Below the pieces are notes generated by a model, which was not told where the DNA came from, ran no database searches, and was given only the letters and a program-made list of their open reading frames with translations. Shown here in pieces: positions 27,516 through 37,274 of a DNA stretch of 64,000 nucleotides. The stretch lies in contig NZ_KE695652.1 of assembly GCF_000454065.1 (NCBI RefSeq), positions 457,291-521,290 on the forward strand, read 5' to 3'. The stretch is from Brevibacillus thermoruber 423. GTDB taxonomy: Bacteria; Bacillota; Bacilli; Brevibacillales; Brevibacillaceae. A program made the position numbers and the translations under genes. Within the stretch, counting starts at the first letter, position 1, and every line of letters starts with the position of its first letter.

Positions 27516-28925
27516 ATGGCATTTGAAAACTTGACCAGTCGGCTGCAGAACGCGTTTGACAAACTGCGCGGCAGAGGCAAGATCGACGAAACCGTCGTCA
27601 ACGAAGCGATGCGCGAAGTTCGTCTGGCCCTGCTGGAAGCCGACGTCAACTTTAAAGTCGTCAAAGACTTTATCGCGCGCGTCAAGGAGCGCGCCGTCGG
27701 GCAAGAGGTGCTGAAAAGCCTGACGCCCGGCCAGATGGTCATCAAGATCGTCAACGAAGAGCTGATCGAACTGATGGGCGGACACGTCGCCCAGTTGGCC
27801 GTTGCCAACCGGCCGCCGACCGTCGTGATGATGGCGGGGCTGCAGGGTGCCGGTAAGACGACCACGACCGGAAAACTGGCCAAGTATCTGCAAAAGCAGA
27901 ACCGCAAACCGCTCCTGGTGGCGGCGGACATCTACCGTCCGGCGGCGATCAAGCAGCTGCAGGTGCTGGGCGAACAGTTGAACGTTCCGGTTTTCTCCCT
28001 CGGCGACCAGGTCAGTCCGGTGGAGATCGCCAGACAAGCGATTGAGCACGCCAAAGAGAACCATCTCGACTACGTGCTGATCGATACCGCCGGCCGGCTC
28101 CACATCGACGAAGCGCTGATGGAAGAGCTGAAGCAGGTTCGTGACGTGGCCAAACCGGATGAGATTCTGCTCGTCGTCGACGCGATGACCGGTCAGGACG
28201 CCGTCAACGTGGCGGAAAGCTTCAACAGCCAGCTCGAGCTGACAGGCGTGGTACTCACCAAGCTGGACGGCGACACGCGCGGCGGTGCCGCGTTGTCCGT
28301 CAAGGCCGTCACCGGCAAGCCGATCAAGTTTGCGGCGATGGGCGAAAAGCTGGACGCGCTGGAGCCGTTCCATCCGGACCGGATGGCGTCGCGCATTCTC
28401 GGGATGGGCGACGTGCTCAGCCTGATCGAAAAGGCGCAGGCGGCGGTTGACGAGGAAAAGGCGCGGGAAATGGAGAAGCAGATGCGTCAAGGGGAGTTCA
28501 CCTTTGACATGTTTCTCGAATCCATGCAGCAGCTGCGCAACCTGGGCCCGTTTGAAGACATTCTCGGCATGCTGCCGGGCATGAACAAGATGAAGGGCCA
28601 GCTCAAGGTGGACGAAAAGCAGATTGCCCGCGTCGAAGCGATCGTCAAGTCGATGACGAAAGCGGAGAGGGCCAACCCCGAGCTGCTGAACGCCAGCCGG
28701 CGCAAGCGGATCGCGGCCGGAAGCGGCACGTCGATCCAGGAAGTGAACCGGTTCATCAAGCAGTTTGAAGAAATGAAGAAGATGATGAAACAGTTCACCG
28801 GCGTGGCCGACAAGATGAAAAAGAAGGCGAAGAAAAAAGGCTTTGGCCTTCCCTTTCTGGGCAAGGGCGGCGGCAATCCGGGAGGCATGAACTTCCCGTT
28901 CAACTTCAAGCCCCCGTTCAAGTGA
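27516..28925 (+). CDS. ffh: Signal recognition particle protein Ffh
   Basis: Ffh binds signal peptides and the SRP RNA and delivers ribosomes to FtsY. It has an N-domain, then G1 GLQGAGKTT (108-116), DIYRPAA, DTAGR and TKLDGDTRGG. The methionine-rich M domain follows, with MLPGMNKMKG, the RNA-binding SRRKRIAAGSG and MKKMMKQF. ATG 27516 follows TAGGAGGG, giving 469 residues; the frame is open further upstream through ylxM but without a site. Confidence 0.98.
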   Translation: MAFENLTSRLQNAFDKLRGRGKIDETVVNEAMREVRLALLEADVNFKVVKDFIARVKERAVGQEVLKSLTPGQMVIKIVNEELIELMGGHVAQLAVANRPPTVVMMAGLQGAGKTTTTGKLAKYLQKQNRKPLLVAADIYRPAAIKQLQVLGEQLNVPVFSLGDQVSPVEIARQAIEHAKENHLDYVLIDTAGRLHIDEALMEELKQVRDVAKPDEILLVVDAMTGQDAVNVAESFNSQLELTGVVLTKLDGDTRGGAALSVKAVTGKPIKFAAMGEKLDALEPFHPDRMASRILGMGDVLSLIEKAQAAVDEEKAREMEKQMRQGEFTFDMFLESMQQLRNLGPFEDILGMLPGMNKMKGQLKVDEKQIARVEAIVKSMTKAERANPELLNASRRKRIAAGSGTSIQEVNRFIKQFEEMKKMMKQFTGVADKMKKKAKKKGFGLPFLGKGGGNPGGMNFPFNFKPPFK

Positions 28926-29039
28926 TCTCGTATGATCTCTTCGCGCCCTGCTCCGGCAGGTGACGCGATGGTTCAGATAAAAGAGATGCCAACGCGACGA
29001 GTTGACCGTTGCGTTGATCCATACAGGAGGTGAAACAGC

Positions 29040-29312
29040 ATGGCAGTAAAAATCCGTCTGAAGCGCATGGGTTCCAAGAAAGCGCCGTTCTACCGCGTAG
29101 TAGTGGCTGACTCCCGTTCTCCGCGCGACGGCCGTTTCATCGAGGAAATCGGTTACTACAACCCGGTTGCACAACCGGCTGTGGTGAAGATCGATACCGA
29201 AAAAGCGGTGAAATGGATCCTGAACGGTGCAGCTCCGACTGACACGGTTCGCAACCTGCTGTCCAAAGCAGGCGTTCTGGCGAAAGTACACGAAACGAAA
29301 TTCGGCAAGTAA
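29040..29312 (+). CDS. rpsP: 30S ribosomal protein S16
   Basis: This 90-residue protein has the typical start [31 protein letters not shown] strong CAGGAGGTG precedes the ATG. It lies between ffh and the KH protein as in Bacillus. The 114 bp upstream hold no clear promoter beyond a TTGACC near 29002. Confidence 0.98.
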   Translation: MAVKIRLKRMGSKKAPFYRVVVADSRSPRDGRFIEEIGYYNPVAQPAVVKIDTEKAVKWILNGAAPTDTVRNLLSKAGVLAKVHETKFGK

Positions 29313-29332
29313 GCCGGTCATCCGGAGGTCCG

Positions 29333-29563
29333 ATGATGAAAGCACTGGTCGAAACGATCGCAAAGGCTCTCGTCGATCATCCTGATGACGTTCGTGTAAA
29401 CGCTGTGGAAAAAGAGCGCACACTCGTCTACGAACTGTCGGTGCACCCCGATGACATGGGGAAGATCATCGGCAGACAGGGACGAATTGCCAAGGCGCTG
29501 CGCTCCGTCGTGATCGCCGCCTCCGTCCATACGGATAAGCGGGTCACGGTTGAGATTGTCTGA
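29333..29563 (+). CDS. khpA: KhpA, KH-domain RNA-binding protein
   Basis: This 76-residue single KH domain has the RNA-binding loop GKIIGRQGRIAKALR. It acts as a KhpA-KhpB type RNA chaperone. GGAGG lies before ATG 29333; ATG 29336 would be one codon shorter. Known as YlqC in B. subtilis. Confidence 0.94.
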   Translation: MMKALVETIAKALVDHPDDVRVNAVEKERTLVYELSVHPDDMGKIIGRQGRIAKALRSVVIAASVHTDKRVTVEIV

Positions 29564-29565
29564 GA

Positions 29566-29596
29566 AAAAGGCTGGGAGCTGTCCCAGTCTTTTTTG
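29566..29596 (+). terminator. Terminator or attenuator after khpA
   Basis: GGCTGGGA and TCCCAGTC pair around GCTG and are followed by six T. Since ylqD, rimM and trmD continue on the same strand, it probably attenuates rather than ends the operon. Confidence 0.8.
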
Positions 29597-29627
29597 ATGC
29601 AGGCGGCCTTCGAGAGGAGTGACGGAC

Positions 29628-30044
29628 GTGCTTACCATTTTGCGTACGGTTCAGGTGAAGGTGATCATGACGGAAGCCTCCCGCGCCGCATTGGTGGAAC
29701 AGTACCGCCAACAGATCCGGCGGCGGCAGGAAGAGTGGGAGCAGTGGCAGTTTCAGGCCAAAAAACTGCTCGCGGACGCCCGCAAGCGGTCGCCCGAGGC
29801 GCTGCAGTTGGTGCAGGAGCGGATCGCCCGGGAGGAACGGCAGCGCAAGGAAAAGCTGGAGCAGCTCCAGTTTCAACTGCGGCAGGCGGAAAACCTGCCG
29901 GAGGGCAGCGAGATTGAATATGCGACCGTGCAGAGTCCCGTCCAGATTCGCGTCGGAGATGTGTGGGATGAAATCATGTCCGGAACGGAAATCATGGTAA
30001 AGGACGGACGGATTCACGAGATTCGGCAAACGCCCCGCGAATAG
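29628..30044 (+). CDS. ylqD: YlqD-family protein
   Basis: This 138-residue protein has a central coiled coil rich in Gln, Glu and Arg (about residues 25-90) and a C-terminal domain (QIRVGDVWDEIMSGTEIMVKD). GTG 29628 has AGAGGAG 8 nt upstream; GTG 29619 overlaps that site. Its function is unknown, but it is conserved between khpA and rimM in Bacilli. Confidence 0.88.
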   Translation: MLTILRTVQVKVIMTEASRAALVEQYRQQIRRRQEEWEQWQFQAKKLLADARKRSPEALQLVQERIAREERQRKEKLEQLQFQLRQAENLPEGSEIEYATVQSPVQIRVGDVWDEIMSGTEIMVKDGRIHEIRQTPRE

Positions 30045-30088
30045 TCGATGCTCCCGTACATCATCCCCACGAAAGGAGGAGAAGGCGC

Positions 30089-30607
30089 GTGAGCCAAACG
30101 CGTTACTACACCGTGGGAAAACTGGTCAACACCCACGGGCTGCGGGGGGAGGTCAAGGTGATTTCGACCACCGACTTCCCCGACGAGCGCTTCCGCAAAG
30201 GGAGCGAACTGTTTCTGTTTCATCCGTCGCTGGCGGAGCCGCTGAAGCTGAAGGTGGCCTCCCGCCGTTCCCACAAGGGGTTTGAACTCATCAGCTTCCA
30301 GGGCTACCCGTCGATCAACGACGTGGAAAAGTTCAAGGGCGGCGAGCTGAAGATTCCCGAAGAAGCGCTGATGGAGCTGGAGGAGGACGAGTATTACATC
30401 CACCAGTTGGTCGGCTGCCAGGTATTCACCGACGAGGGGGAAGAACTGGGCAGGATCGTCGACGTGCTGCAGCCTGGCGCGAACGATGTGTGGGTGGTAA
30501 AAGGAAAGCGCGGCGAAATTCTGCTGCCGTTTATCGACGACTGCATCAAGGAAGTGGACATCGCCGGCAAGCGGGTCGTCTGCCACCTGATGGAAGGCCT
30601 GCTGTGA
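30089..30607 (+). CDS. rimM: Ribosome maturation factor RimM
   Basis: This 172-residue 16S processing factor acts on the 30S head with S19. It has the N-terminal barrel ([19 protein letters not shown]) and the C-terminal PRC barrel ([28 protein letters not shown]). It starts at GTG 30089 after AAAGGAGG. Confidence 0.97.
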   Translation: MSQTRYYTVGKLVNTHGLRGEVKVISTTDFPDERFRKGSELFLFHPSLAEPLKLKVASRRSHKGFELISFQGYPSINDVEKFKGGELKIPEEALMELEEDEYYIHQLVGCQVFTDEGEELGRIVDVLQPGANDVWVVKGKRGEILLPFIDDCIKEVDIAGKRVVCHLMEGLL

Positions 30608-30620
30608 AGGGGGACGGATC

Positions 30621-31373
30621 GTGAAAATCGACATTTTGACGCTCTTCCCCGAGATGTTTGACGGCGTCCTCAACAGCAGCATCCTGGGGAAAGCGCAGGA
30701 GAAGGGCATCGTCCGGTTTCAGGTGATCAACTTTCGCGATTACTCCGAAAGCAAGCACGGCACCGTTGACGATACGCCCTACGGCGGGGGAGGCGGCATG
30801 GTGCTGAAGCCGGAGCCGATCTTTCGCGCCGTGGAGTCCGTGGCCGGCGACGTGAAGCCGCGGGTGATCCTGATGTGTCCCCAGGGCCGGCCGTACAACC
30901 AAAAGCTGGCTGAGGAGCTGGCCCGGGAGGAGCATCTCGTCTTCATCTGCGGCCACTACGAAGGATACGACGAACGCATCCGCCAATACCTCGTCACGGA
31001 CGAAATCTCGATCGGCGACTACGTGCTGACCGGCGGCGAGCTCGCGGCGATGGTGGTGATCGACAGCATCGTCCGGCTGCAGCCGGGGGCGCTGGGCAAT
31101 CAGGCGTCCGCGGAGAAGGATTCGTTTACCACCGGGCTGCTGGAGTATCCGCACTACACCCGTCCGGCGGAGTTTCGCGGGTGGAAGGTGCCGGACATCC
31201 TGCTCTCCGGTCACCACGCCAATATCGAGCGCTGGCGGCTGAAGGAATCGCTGCGCAGGACCAGGGAGCGCAGGCCTGATCTGCTGGAAAAGATCGAGCT
31301 GCCCGATGAGTGGAAAGCACTTCTGGCCGAGCTGGAGGAAGAGGAAAAAAATTCGGGTTCCGGACCGGAATAG
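30621..31373 (+). CDS. trmD: tRNA (guanine-37-N1)-methyltransferase TrmD
   Basis: TrmD methylates G37 next to the anticodon, preventing frameshifting. It is a SPOUT knot enzyme: [39 protein letters not shown] and the SAM-binding [15 protein letters not shown] are present. It starts at GTG 30621, 13 bp after rimM. Confidence 0.98.
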   Translation: MKIDILTLFPEMFDGVLNSSILGKAQEKGIVRFQVINFRDYSESKHGTVDDTPYGGGGGMVLKPEPIFRAVESVAGDVKPRVILMCPQGRPYNQKLAEELAREEHLVFICGHYEGYDERIRQYLVTDEISIGDYVLTGGELAAMVVIDSIVRLQPGALGNQASAEKDSFTTGLLEYPHYTRPAEFRGWKVPDILLSGHHANIERWRLKESLRRTRERRPDLLEKIELPDEWKALLAELEEEEKNSGSGPE

Positions 31374-31399
31374 CTCTTGTGGATTCATGTCCGGTGTGT

Positions 31400-31500
31400 T
31401 AATATACTTCTTGTGGCAATTTTGCCCGCTGACTAAGGCGGTCCGCTACCCGGATCTCAGCGCGAAGCTGAGTCTTGTGAGGACGGGTAAGAACGTCTGA
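31400..31500 (+). promoter_or_regulatory. Promoter and structured leader of rplS (L19 leader candidate)
   Basis: A TTAATATAC -10-like sequence near 31399-31407 is followed by a folded leader. CTCAGC (31456-31461) pairs with GCTGAG (31467-31472), enclosed by ACCCG (31448-31452) and CGGGT (31484-31488). The position, just before rplS, matches the autoregulatory L19 leader known in Bacillota. Agreement with that family's model was not tested. Confidence 0.5.
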
Positions 31501-31520
31501 GCGGAAGGAGGGAATTGAGG

Positions 31521-31868
31521 ATGAACCAAGTGATCCGTGAATTGGAAAAAGAGCAAATGAAACAGGACATTCCTGCGTTCCGGCCTGGTGACACGGTTCG
31601 TGTTCACGTAAAGGTTATCGAGGGTCAGCGCGAGCGTATTCAGCTGTTTGAAGGCGTTGTGATCCGTCGTCGCGGCACGGGTGTAAGCGAAACGTTCACC
31701 GTTCGTAAGGTTTCTTACGGCGTAGGCGTTGAGCGTACGTTCCCGCTGCACACGCCGAAGATCGACAAGATCGAGGTTGTGCGCCGCGGTAAAGTTCGTC
31801 GCGCGAAGCTGTACTACCTGCGCGATCGCGTGGGGAAAGCAGCCCGCATCAAGGAAATTCGCAAATAA
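31521..31868 (+). CDS. rplS: 50S ribosomal protein L19
   Basis: This 115-residue protein has the characteristic [13 protein letters not shown] and [18 protein letters not shown] 31521 follows GAAGGAGGG. It has its own leader, separate from trmD. Confidence 0.98.
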   Translation: MNQVIRELEKEQMKQDIPAFRPGDTVRVHVKVIEGQRERIQLFEGVVIRRRGTGVSETFTVRKVSYGVGVERTFPLHTPKIDKIEVVRRGKVRRAKLYYLRDRVGKAARIKEIRK

Positions 31869-31997
31869 TCACATGTTTTGCATACAAAGGGGGTCTGGTC
31901 TGCTTGCCAGGCCTCTTTTTCCCATTATTCCATTCAAACACGGACGCGTTCCCTGAACCGGGCGTCCACCAAGGCACAATGCGGGAGGATCGGACCC

Positions 31998-32555
31998 ATG
32001 AGCGAAGAAGTTACCTCCAGCCGCGCCAAAAACGAGACGTGGGAATGGATCAAGGCGCTCGGCATAGCCATCGCGTTAGCATTTCTCATCCGTACCTTCC
32101 TGTTCGCCCCGTTCATCGTCGAAGGCGAATCCATGGAATCGACGTTACATAACAACGAAAAACTGGTGGTCAACAAGGCGGTCTACCACCTGACGCAGCC
32201 GAAGCGCGGCGACATCATCGTGTTTCACGCCGAAGAAAGCCGCGATTACATCAAGCGGGTCATCGCGGTCGCGGGAGATACGGTGGAGGTGCGCAACGAC
32301 CAACTGCTGATCAACGGGAAGCCGGTGGACGAGCCGTACCTGGCCAAAAACCGGGAAGAGGCGGCGAAACTGGGCGTTCCGCTGACCAACGATTTTGGAC
32401 CGATCCAAGTGGGAGAAGGCGAGATTTTCGTGCTTGGGGACAACCGCCTGAACAGCCACGACAGCCGGGCGATCGGCCCGATCAGCCTGGACAGGGTCGT
32501 GGGACGGGCGGAATTCGTCTTCTGGCCGCTCTCCCAGATCCGCCTGGCCCGCTGA
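31998..32555 (+). CDS. lepB: Type I signal peptidase
   Basis: This 185-residue membrane peptidase cleaves Sec signal peptides outside the membrane. One N-terminal helix (ALGIAIALAFLIRTFLFAPFI) is followed by the nucleophile Ser45 in GESMEST and the general base Lys86 in YIKRVIA. The box GDNRLNSHDSRAIG follows. ATG 31998 has GGGAGGA upstream. Confidence 0.96.
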   Translation: MSEEVTSSRAKNETWEWIKALGIAIALAFLIRTFLFAPFIVEGESMESTLHNNEKLVVNKAVYHLTQPKRGDIIVFHAEESRDYIKRVIAVAGDTVEVRNDQLLINGKPVDEPYLAKNREEAAKLGVPLTNDFGPIQVGEGEIFVLGDNRLNSHDSRAIGPISLDRVVGRAEFVFWPLSQIRLAR

Positions 32556-32595
32556 CGACCTCCCTTTATCACACACCCGAGGCAGGTGAGACATC

Positions 32596-33486
32596 ATGAC
32601 GATTCAGTGGTTCCCTGGCCACATGGCAAAGGCCCGCAGACAAGTTACGGAGAAACTGAAGCAGATTGACGTGGTGATCGAACTGCTGGACGCCCGTCTC
32701 CCGCTTTCCAGCCGCAACCCGATGATTGACGAGATCATCAGCGGAAAGCCCCGGCTGATCCTGCTCAACAAGGCCGATCTGGCCGACAGCCAGGTGACGG
32801 ACGAGTGGATCAGCTACTTTCGCGAACAGGGCATCCGCACCCTGCCGATTGACGCGCTGAGCGGGAAAGGTGTGGGCAAACTGCCGGAGATGTGCCGGGA
32901 ACTGGCGGGCGAGATGCTGGCCAAGCGGGCGGAGAAGGGCATGCAGGCCCGCGCCGTGCGGATCATGATCCTCGGCATCCCCAACGTCGGCAAGTCGTCC
33001 CTGATCAACCGGCTGGCGAAGCGTTCCGTGGCGCAGACGGGAGACCGTCCCGCGGTGACGAAAGCCCAGCAGTGGGTGAAAATGGGCGACACGCTCGAGT
33101 TGTTGGATACCCCCGGCATCCTCTGGCCCAAGTTTGAAGATCAAATGGTGGGACTGCGGCTGGCGGCGAGCGGGGCGATCAAGGACGAGCTGATCGATTT
33201 TACCGACGTGGCCCTGTTCGCCATCAGCTACATGATGCATTACTACCCGGAGCGGCTGCAGGAGCGGTTCAAACTGCAAACGCTCCCGAGCGACCGGGTG
33301 GAGATGCTGGAGGAGATCGGGAAAAAGCGGGGATGCCTGGCATCCCGCGGAGAGATCGACTACGACAAGGCGGCCGAGCTGTTCCTGCGCGACCTGCGCT
33401 CGGGTAAGCTGGGGCCTGTCTCCCTGGAGCGCCCCGCCGATTGGGAGATGGAGGAGCCGATCGGAAAGCCGCCCTCTCTGTCCTGA
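32596..33486 (+). CDS. rbgA: RbgA (YlqF), 50S assembly GTPase
   Basis: This circularly permuted GTPase is needed for late 50S assembly. The G4 motif LLNKADL comes before G1 GIPNVGKSSL and G3 DTPG. The N-terminal WFPGHMAKAR is diagnostic, and the C-terminal RNA-binding ANTAR-like domain is present. Length 296. Confidence 0.97.
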   Translation: MTIQWFPGHMAKARRQVTEKLKQIDVVIELLDARLPLSSRNPMIDEIISGKPRLILLNKADLADSQVTDEWISYFREQGIRTLPIDALSGKGVGKLPEMCRELAGEMLAKRAEKGMQARAVRIMILGIPNVGKSSLINRLAKRSVAQTGDRPAVTKAQQWVKMGDTLELLDTPGILWPKFEDQMVGLRLAASGAIKDELIDFTDVALFAISYMMHYYPERLQERFKLQTLPSDRVEMLEEIGKKRGCLASRGEIDYDKAAELFLRDLRSGKLGPVSLERPADWEMEEPIGKPPSLS

Positions 33487-33497
33487 AGGAGATCGGG

Positions 33498-33533
33498 AAA
33501 ACCTGTCTATCCACGCCGGATAGGCGGGTTTTT
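33498..33533 (+). terminator. Terminator after rbgA
   Basis: AAACCTGTCTATCC pairs with GGATAGGCGGGTTT (G-U pairs included) around a short loop, and a T-run follows. Confidence 0.82.
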
Positions 33534-33578
33534 CCGTTCAGGCGGACACATTTTGGATACATAAGGAGAAAGCCGTCA

Positions 33579-34355
33579 ATGAATCTCGCGGAACTGTCGA
33601 TAAAGGAAATACGGGAGCTCATCGAAAAAATGGACGAGATCCCCAAAGATTTTTTACAATGGTTGCGGCAGGACAGCCGAAAAGGCGTACAGGAATTGGC
33701 GCGCCAGCTCGAGGGCGCAATGGCCCGGCAGGCCAGGCTGGCGGAACAGTGGGAAGCGATGACGCAGGTGGAGCGCGCGCTGCGGGAGGAAGGCCACGTG
33801 CATCTCTTCGGGATCGACGAAGTGGGCCGCGGCCCGCTGGCAGGCCCGGTCGTCGCCTGTGCCGTCTGCCTGCCGGCCGATTTTTACCTGCCGGGGCTGA
33901 ACGATTCGAAGAAATTGCCCGCATCGGTACGGGAAGGATTTTATGAAGTCATCAGACGGGACGCGCTGGCAGTCGGCATCGGAATCGTGTCCGCCGAGCG
34001 GATCGACGAGATCAACATCCTGGAGGCGACGCGCGAAGCGATGCGGTTGGCGATCCAGGATGCGGCGATCGAACCGGACGTATGCCTGATCGATGCCGTA
34101 CAGCTTCCCGATCTGCCCTGCAAACAACTGCCGATCATCGGCGGGGACGGCAAGAGCGTCTCCATCGCCGCCGCCTCGGTCGTCGCCAAGGTGACGCGCG
34201 ACCGGCTGATGGCGGAATACGCCGTACAGTATCCCCAATACGGCTTTGACAAAAATGCCGGCTACGGGACGGCGGAACACCTGGCCGCCCTTCAGCGGTA
34301 CGGCCCGTCGCCGATTCACCGGCGGACGTTTACAGGGGTGAAGGAGCGGGCCTGA
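33579..34355 (+). CDS. rnhB: Ribonuclease HII
   Basis: RNase HII removes misincorporated ribonucleotides from DNA. Catalytic acids are in GIDEVGRGPLAGPV, then NDSKKL and a later Asp in CLIDAVQLPD. KNAGYGTAEHL and HRRTF are family boxes. ATG 33579 has AAGGAG upstream, giving 258 residues with the usual N-terminal substrate-recognition extension. Confidence 0.96.
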   Translation: MNLAELSIKEIRELIEKMDEIPKDFLQWLRQDSRKGVQELARQLEGAMARQARLAEQWEAMTQVERALREEGHVHLFGIDEVGRGPLAGPVVACAVCLPADFYLPGLNDSKKLPASVREGFYEVIRRDALAVGIGIVSAERIDEINILEATREAMRLAIQDAAIEPDVCLIDAVQLPDLPCKQLPIIGGDGKSVSIAAASVVAKVTRDRLMAEYAVQYPQYGFDKNAGYGTAEHLAALQRYGPSPIHRRTFTGVKERA

Positions 34356-34394
34356 GAAGCGTTCCCGTCCGGGTTACAAAGGAGGAGGTTTCCC

Positions 34395-36377
34395 ATGTTT
34401 TCCCCCTCGCAATTGGTACAGTCGCTCGTTCAACGCGCCAACGTCTCCGCGCCCAAGCCGGTCGAGCTCACGCCGGGCCAGGTCTTTACCGGCACCGTGC
34501 TGAGAACGTACCCCGACAGCATGGCGTTGGTCCAGATCGGCGGCATGCAGGTCCAGGCCAGGCTGGAGGCCAATCTGGAAGCGGGACAGAAAGCGTGGCT
34601 GCAGGTACAGCCGTCTGCCGGAGTGGTAACGCTGAAAGTGCTGGGCACGACGCGGGACGGAGGAGCGGCGGACGCGTCGCTGGAAGGGCTGATCCGCTCC
34701 CTGGGCCTCAACGACACGAAGGAGAACAGGGCGATCGTGCAGGAGCTGGTGCAGGCCAGGCTGCCGGTTACCCGCGAGACGGTGCAGGCGTTTGCCGCCA
34801 TCGCGCAGCGCCTGGGCATGAGCAAGGAGACCGTCGACGCTTTTCTTCTCGCGGCAAAACGAAACCTGCCGCTGACGCCTGACGTCGTGGCCGGGCTGCG
34901 TACCTTTTTGTCGAAACAGCCGATCAGTCAGGCGATTCAGGCATTTTTGCAGCAGGCGGAGCAGTTTTTGCAGACGCACGGGGAGCGTGCGGGAGGACAG
35001 GCCAGCCGAAACGGATCGGCTGCCGCGTCCTTCGCAACGTCCCCTTCGGCACCCGCTGCCGCTCCGCTCCTCACCCTGGTCGGCCAGTTAAAACAGGCGG
35101 TGGCCGGTTTGGCGGTGCTGCTGCCCGATCACCAGGGAACGGACGACCGGATGTCCCATGGCGAAAACGGTCAGCCTTCCGCAGGGACAGCGAATGCGGC
35201 CGGGACAAACGGAAAGGCGCAAGCACCGCTTCCGTCCTCCGCAGCGGCGGGTGCCCTTCGGCTGGAAACGTCTCCCCATGCGATGACCGCGGCCACCGGC
35301 ACCAGCGGGTCAAACGGAATGGATGCTCCTCGGCAGGGGATGACGGCTGCTTCAGACGGTACCTTAACCGGGGCCACCCCTTTGGGCAGCGGGACAGCGA
35401 AGATGGGGGAGGCGCTGGCGCCGAATGGCCGACAGCAAGGCGTTCCGCTTGCAGGCAGCAGCGGTCTGCCCGTTGGAGGAACCGCTGCTGATTCAGCGTC
35501 AACCCGTAACGGGGGGCAGACGCCTCAGGCAGCCACGTCCGGTCCGCACGGTACGGGAACGCCGAACACCGCTGCAGCGACGACGGTCAACGGCGCAACG
35601 AGTGTGGCAAATCCGGCCTCGACCAATCAGGCAGCCGGAAGCAGCCACTTGTCTGTTCCGTCTCCGGCAGCCGGCGGTACGACCGGGGCAAATGCAGCGG
35701 CTCATGCACAGGCGGCTTCTGCGCATGGCCATCCGATTCAGGAGCTGTTTCAGCGCCTGGGGCTTGGGCACGAGCGGGATCTGATGAGCCGTGCGCTGGC
35801 CCACGGGATGGATGCCGCTGCCCAGCGGCAGTTGGACAGCGTGAAAGCGCTGCTGCTGCAGCTTTCCCAAGAGACGGCCAACGCCGTTCCCGCCGCGCTT
35901 CGCGACACGGCGGACGCGCTGCTTCAGCACATCACCGGACAGCAGTTGATGCTGGTGCAGCCCTCCAGTCAGACGCTGTCGCAGGTGGTCATGCAGATTC
36001 CCATCCGCACGCAGCAGGGGGATGAGACGGCGTATGTGCAGATTGAAGCCAAGAAGCGCGGGGGAGGCGAACTGGACCCGGAGAACTGCCGCCTGTTTTT
36101 CCATCTCGAACTGAACGAGCTCGGCACGACGATGGTCGACGTGGCCATCGTCAACCGGATCGTCAGCGTCCAGCTCTTCAACAACACGCCGTGGGTGGAG
36201 GCGCTGGCCCAGGAAATGAAAGAGGGATTTGCCCGCCAGCTCCATGAAGCGGGATACCAATTGTCCGGACTCCGGGTGCAGGGAATTCCGGACAGCCAGC
36301 CCCAGGCGGCGGCTGCCGCCACGGGAAGCAGAACCGGGTTCCTGGCCGATTACAAGGGAGTGGACATTCGCGTATGA
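34395..36377 (+). CDS. ylqG: YlqG-like protein with FliK-type C-terminal domain
   Basis: This 660-residue protein has an N-terminal beta region (LTPGQVFTGTVLRTYPDSMALVQIGG) and a helical part. A long low-complexity Ala/Gly/Thr/Ser-rich linker runs from about 200 to 440. The C-terminal domain resembles the flagellar hook-length control protein C-terminus (FFHLELNELGTTMVDVAIVN, LHEAGYQLSGLRV). It sits directly before the FlhB-like ylqH, so the pair looks like a FliK/FlhB-type set outside the flagellar cluster. Function unproven. Its stop overlaps ylqH (ATGA). Confidence 0.8.
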   Translation: MFSPSQLVQSLVQRANVSAPKPVELTPGQVFTGTVLRTYPDSMALVQIGGMQVQARLEANLEAGQKAWLQVQPSAGVVTLKVLGTTRDGGAADASLEGLIRSLGLNDTKENRAIVQELVQARLPVTRETVQAFAAIAQRLGMSKETVDAFLLAAKRNLPLTPDVVAGLRTFLSKQPISQAIQAFLQQAEQFLQTHGERAGGQASRNGSAAASFATSPSAPAAAPLLTLVGQLKQAVAGLAVLLPDHQGTDDRMSHGENGQPSAGTANAAGTNGKAQAPLPSSAAAGALRLETSPHAMTAATGTSGSNGMDAPRQGMTAASDGTLTGATPLGSGTAKMGEALAPNGRQQGVPLAGSSGLPVGGTAADSASTRNGGQTPQAATSGPHGTGTPNTAAATTVNGATSVANPASTNQAAGSSHLSVPSPAAGGTTGANAAAHAQAASAHGHPIQELFQRLGLGHERDLMSRALAHGMDAAAQRQLDSVKALLLQLSQETANAVPAALRDTADALLQHITGQQLMLVQPSSQTLSQVVMQIPIRTQQGDETAYVQIEAKKRGGGELDPENCRLFFHLELNELGTTMVDVAIVNRIVSVQLFNNTPWVEALAQEMKEGFARQLHEAGYQLSGLRVQGIPDSQPQAAAAATGSRTGFLADYKGVDIRV

Positions 36378-36667
36378 ACAACGCCTCCGATGCGAATGTG
36401 AAGCGCAAACAGGCGGTCGCCCTCCGCTACCAGGCCAAAACGATGGAAGCGCCCGTCGTCGTGGCCAAAGGAAAAGGATATGTGGCGGAAAACATCCTGA
36501 AAACCGCAAAGGAAAACGGCATCCCTGTTCAGGAGGACCCGTCGCTGGTGGAGGTGTTGGGCAAATTGGACCTCAACCAGCAGATCCCGCCCGAGCTGTA
36601 CCAGGTGGTGGCGGAAGTGCTTGCGTTTGTCTACCGCCTCGACAAGGGAGGGCGAAACAAGCGATGA
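36374..36667 (+). CDS. ylqH: FlhB C-terminal-like protein YlqH
   Basis: This 97-residue protein matches the cytoplasmic FlhB substrate-specificity domain (AVALRYQAKTMEAPVVVAKG, AENGIPV-like KENGIPVQEDPSLVE). The NPTH autocleavage motif of full FlhB is absent and there is no membrane part. It is coupled at both ends by ATGA overlaps. Confidence 0.85.
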   Translation: MNNASDANVKRKQAVALRYQAKTMEAPVVVAKGKGYVAENILKTAKENGIPVQEDPSLVEVLGKLDLNQQIPPELYQVVAEVLAFVYRLDKGGRNKR

Positions 36668-37023
36668 GCCGCGGACGGCGCGCGCTGGGGCAGCGCGGCG
36701 AACAGATGGCCGAACTGTTTTTGCAGCAAAAAGGGTACCGCGTCCTGGAACGGAATGTGCGCACGCGGCAGGGAGAAATCGACCTGATCGCCCGGGACGG
36801 TGATGTTCTCGTATTCGTGGAGGTGCGAACGCGGACGGGCACGGCGTACGGCACGGCGGCCGAGTCGGTTACGTGGCGAAAGCAGCGAAAATTGCGGGAA
36901 CTGGCCCTCGCGTACCTGCAGAATCGCGCTAAACCGGTGCCCCGTTTTCGCTTTGACGTTGTGGCGATCTGCTGCCGCCCGGACCAATCGCCGGAGATCG
37001 AACACATCGTCCACGCCTTTTAA
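36664..37023 (+). CDS. yraN: YraN-family endonuclease-like protein (UPF0102)
   Basis: This 119-residue protein has a restriction-endonuclease-like fold. RGEQMAELFLQQKGYRVLERN is followed by the active-site-like GEIDLIARDGDVLVFVEVRTR. Its cellular role is not settled. It starts at ATG 36664, overlapping the ylqH stop. Confidence 0.93.
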   Translation: MSRGRRALGQRGEQMAELFLQQKGYRVLERNVRTRQGEIDLIARDGDVLVFVEVRTRTGTAYGTAAESVTWRKQRKLRELALAYLQNRAKPVPRFRFDVVAICCRPDQSPEIEHIVHAF

Positions 37024-37142
37024 CGCAAAAACGGGCGCCAAATCGGCCGCCCACTGGGGATATGTCTACAGCAGATGCCTGTTGGGCGGCGTAGAATGTA
37101 GTGTACTCGACGCGATGAAACTCCTCCAAGCACCATCACTTG

Positions 37143-37174
37143 GCCTTCCGGCTTGCGCTGGAAGGCGTTTTTTT
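37143..37174 (+). terminator. Terminator between yraN and comM
   Basis: GCCTTCC (37143-37149) and GGAAGGC (37160-37166) form the stem and seven T follow. The preceding 110 bp contain no gene that I can support. Confidence 0.88.
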
Positions 37175-37274
37175 GTGCACGGCACGGTGTTTCCCGCCGA
37201 TTTTCTTGCGGCAGGATGCTGTCTTTTCGTACGGTTGAGGTAAGGAACGGGAGATGTAGTCGGGGGGAAGCCAT

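Noticed and set aside
34395..36377. YlqG low-complexity linker as an inserted repeat element
   Set aside because: The Ala/Thr/Gly-rich stretch is aperiodic and similar linkers are usual in FliK-type proteins.
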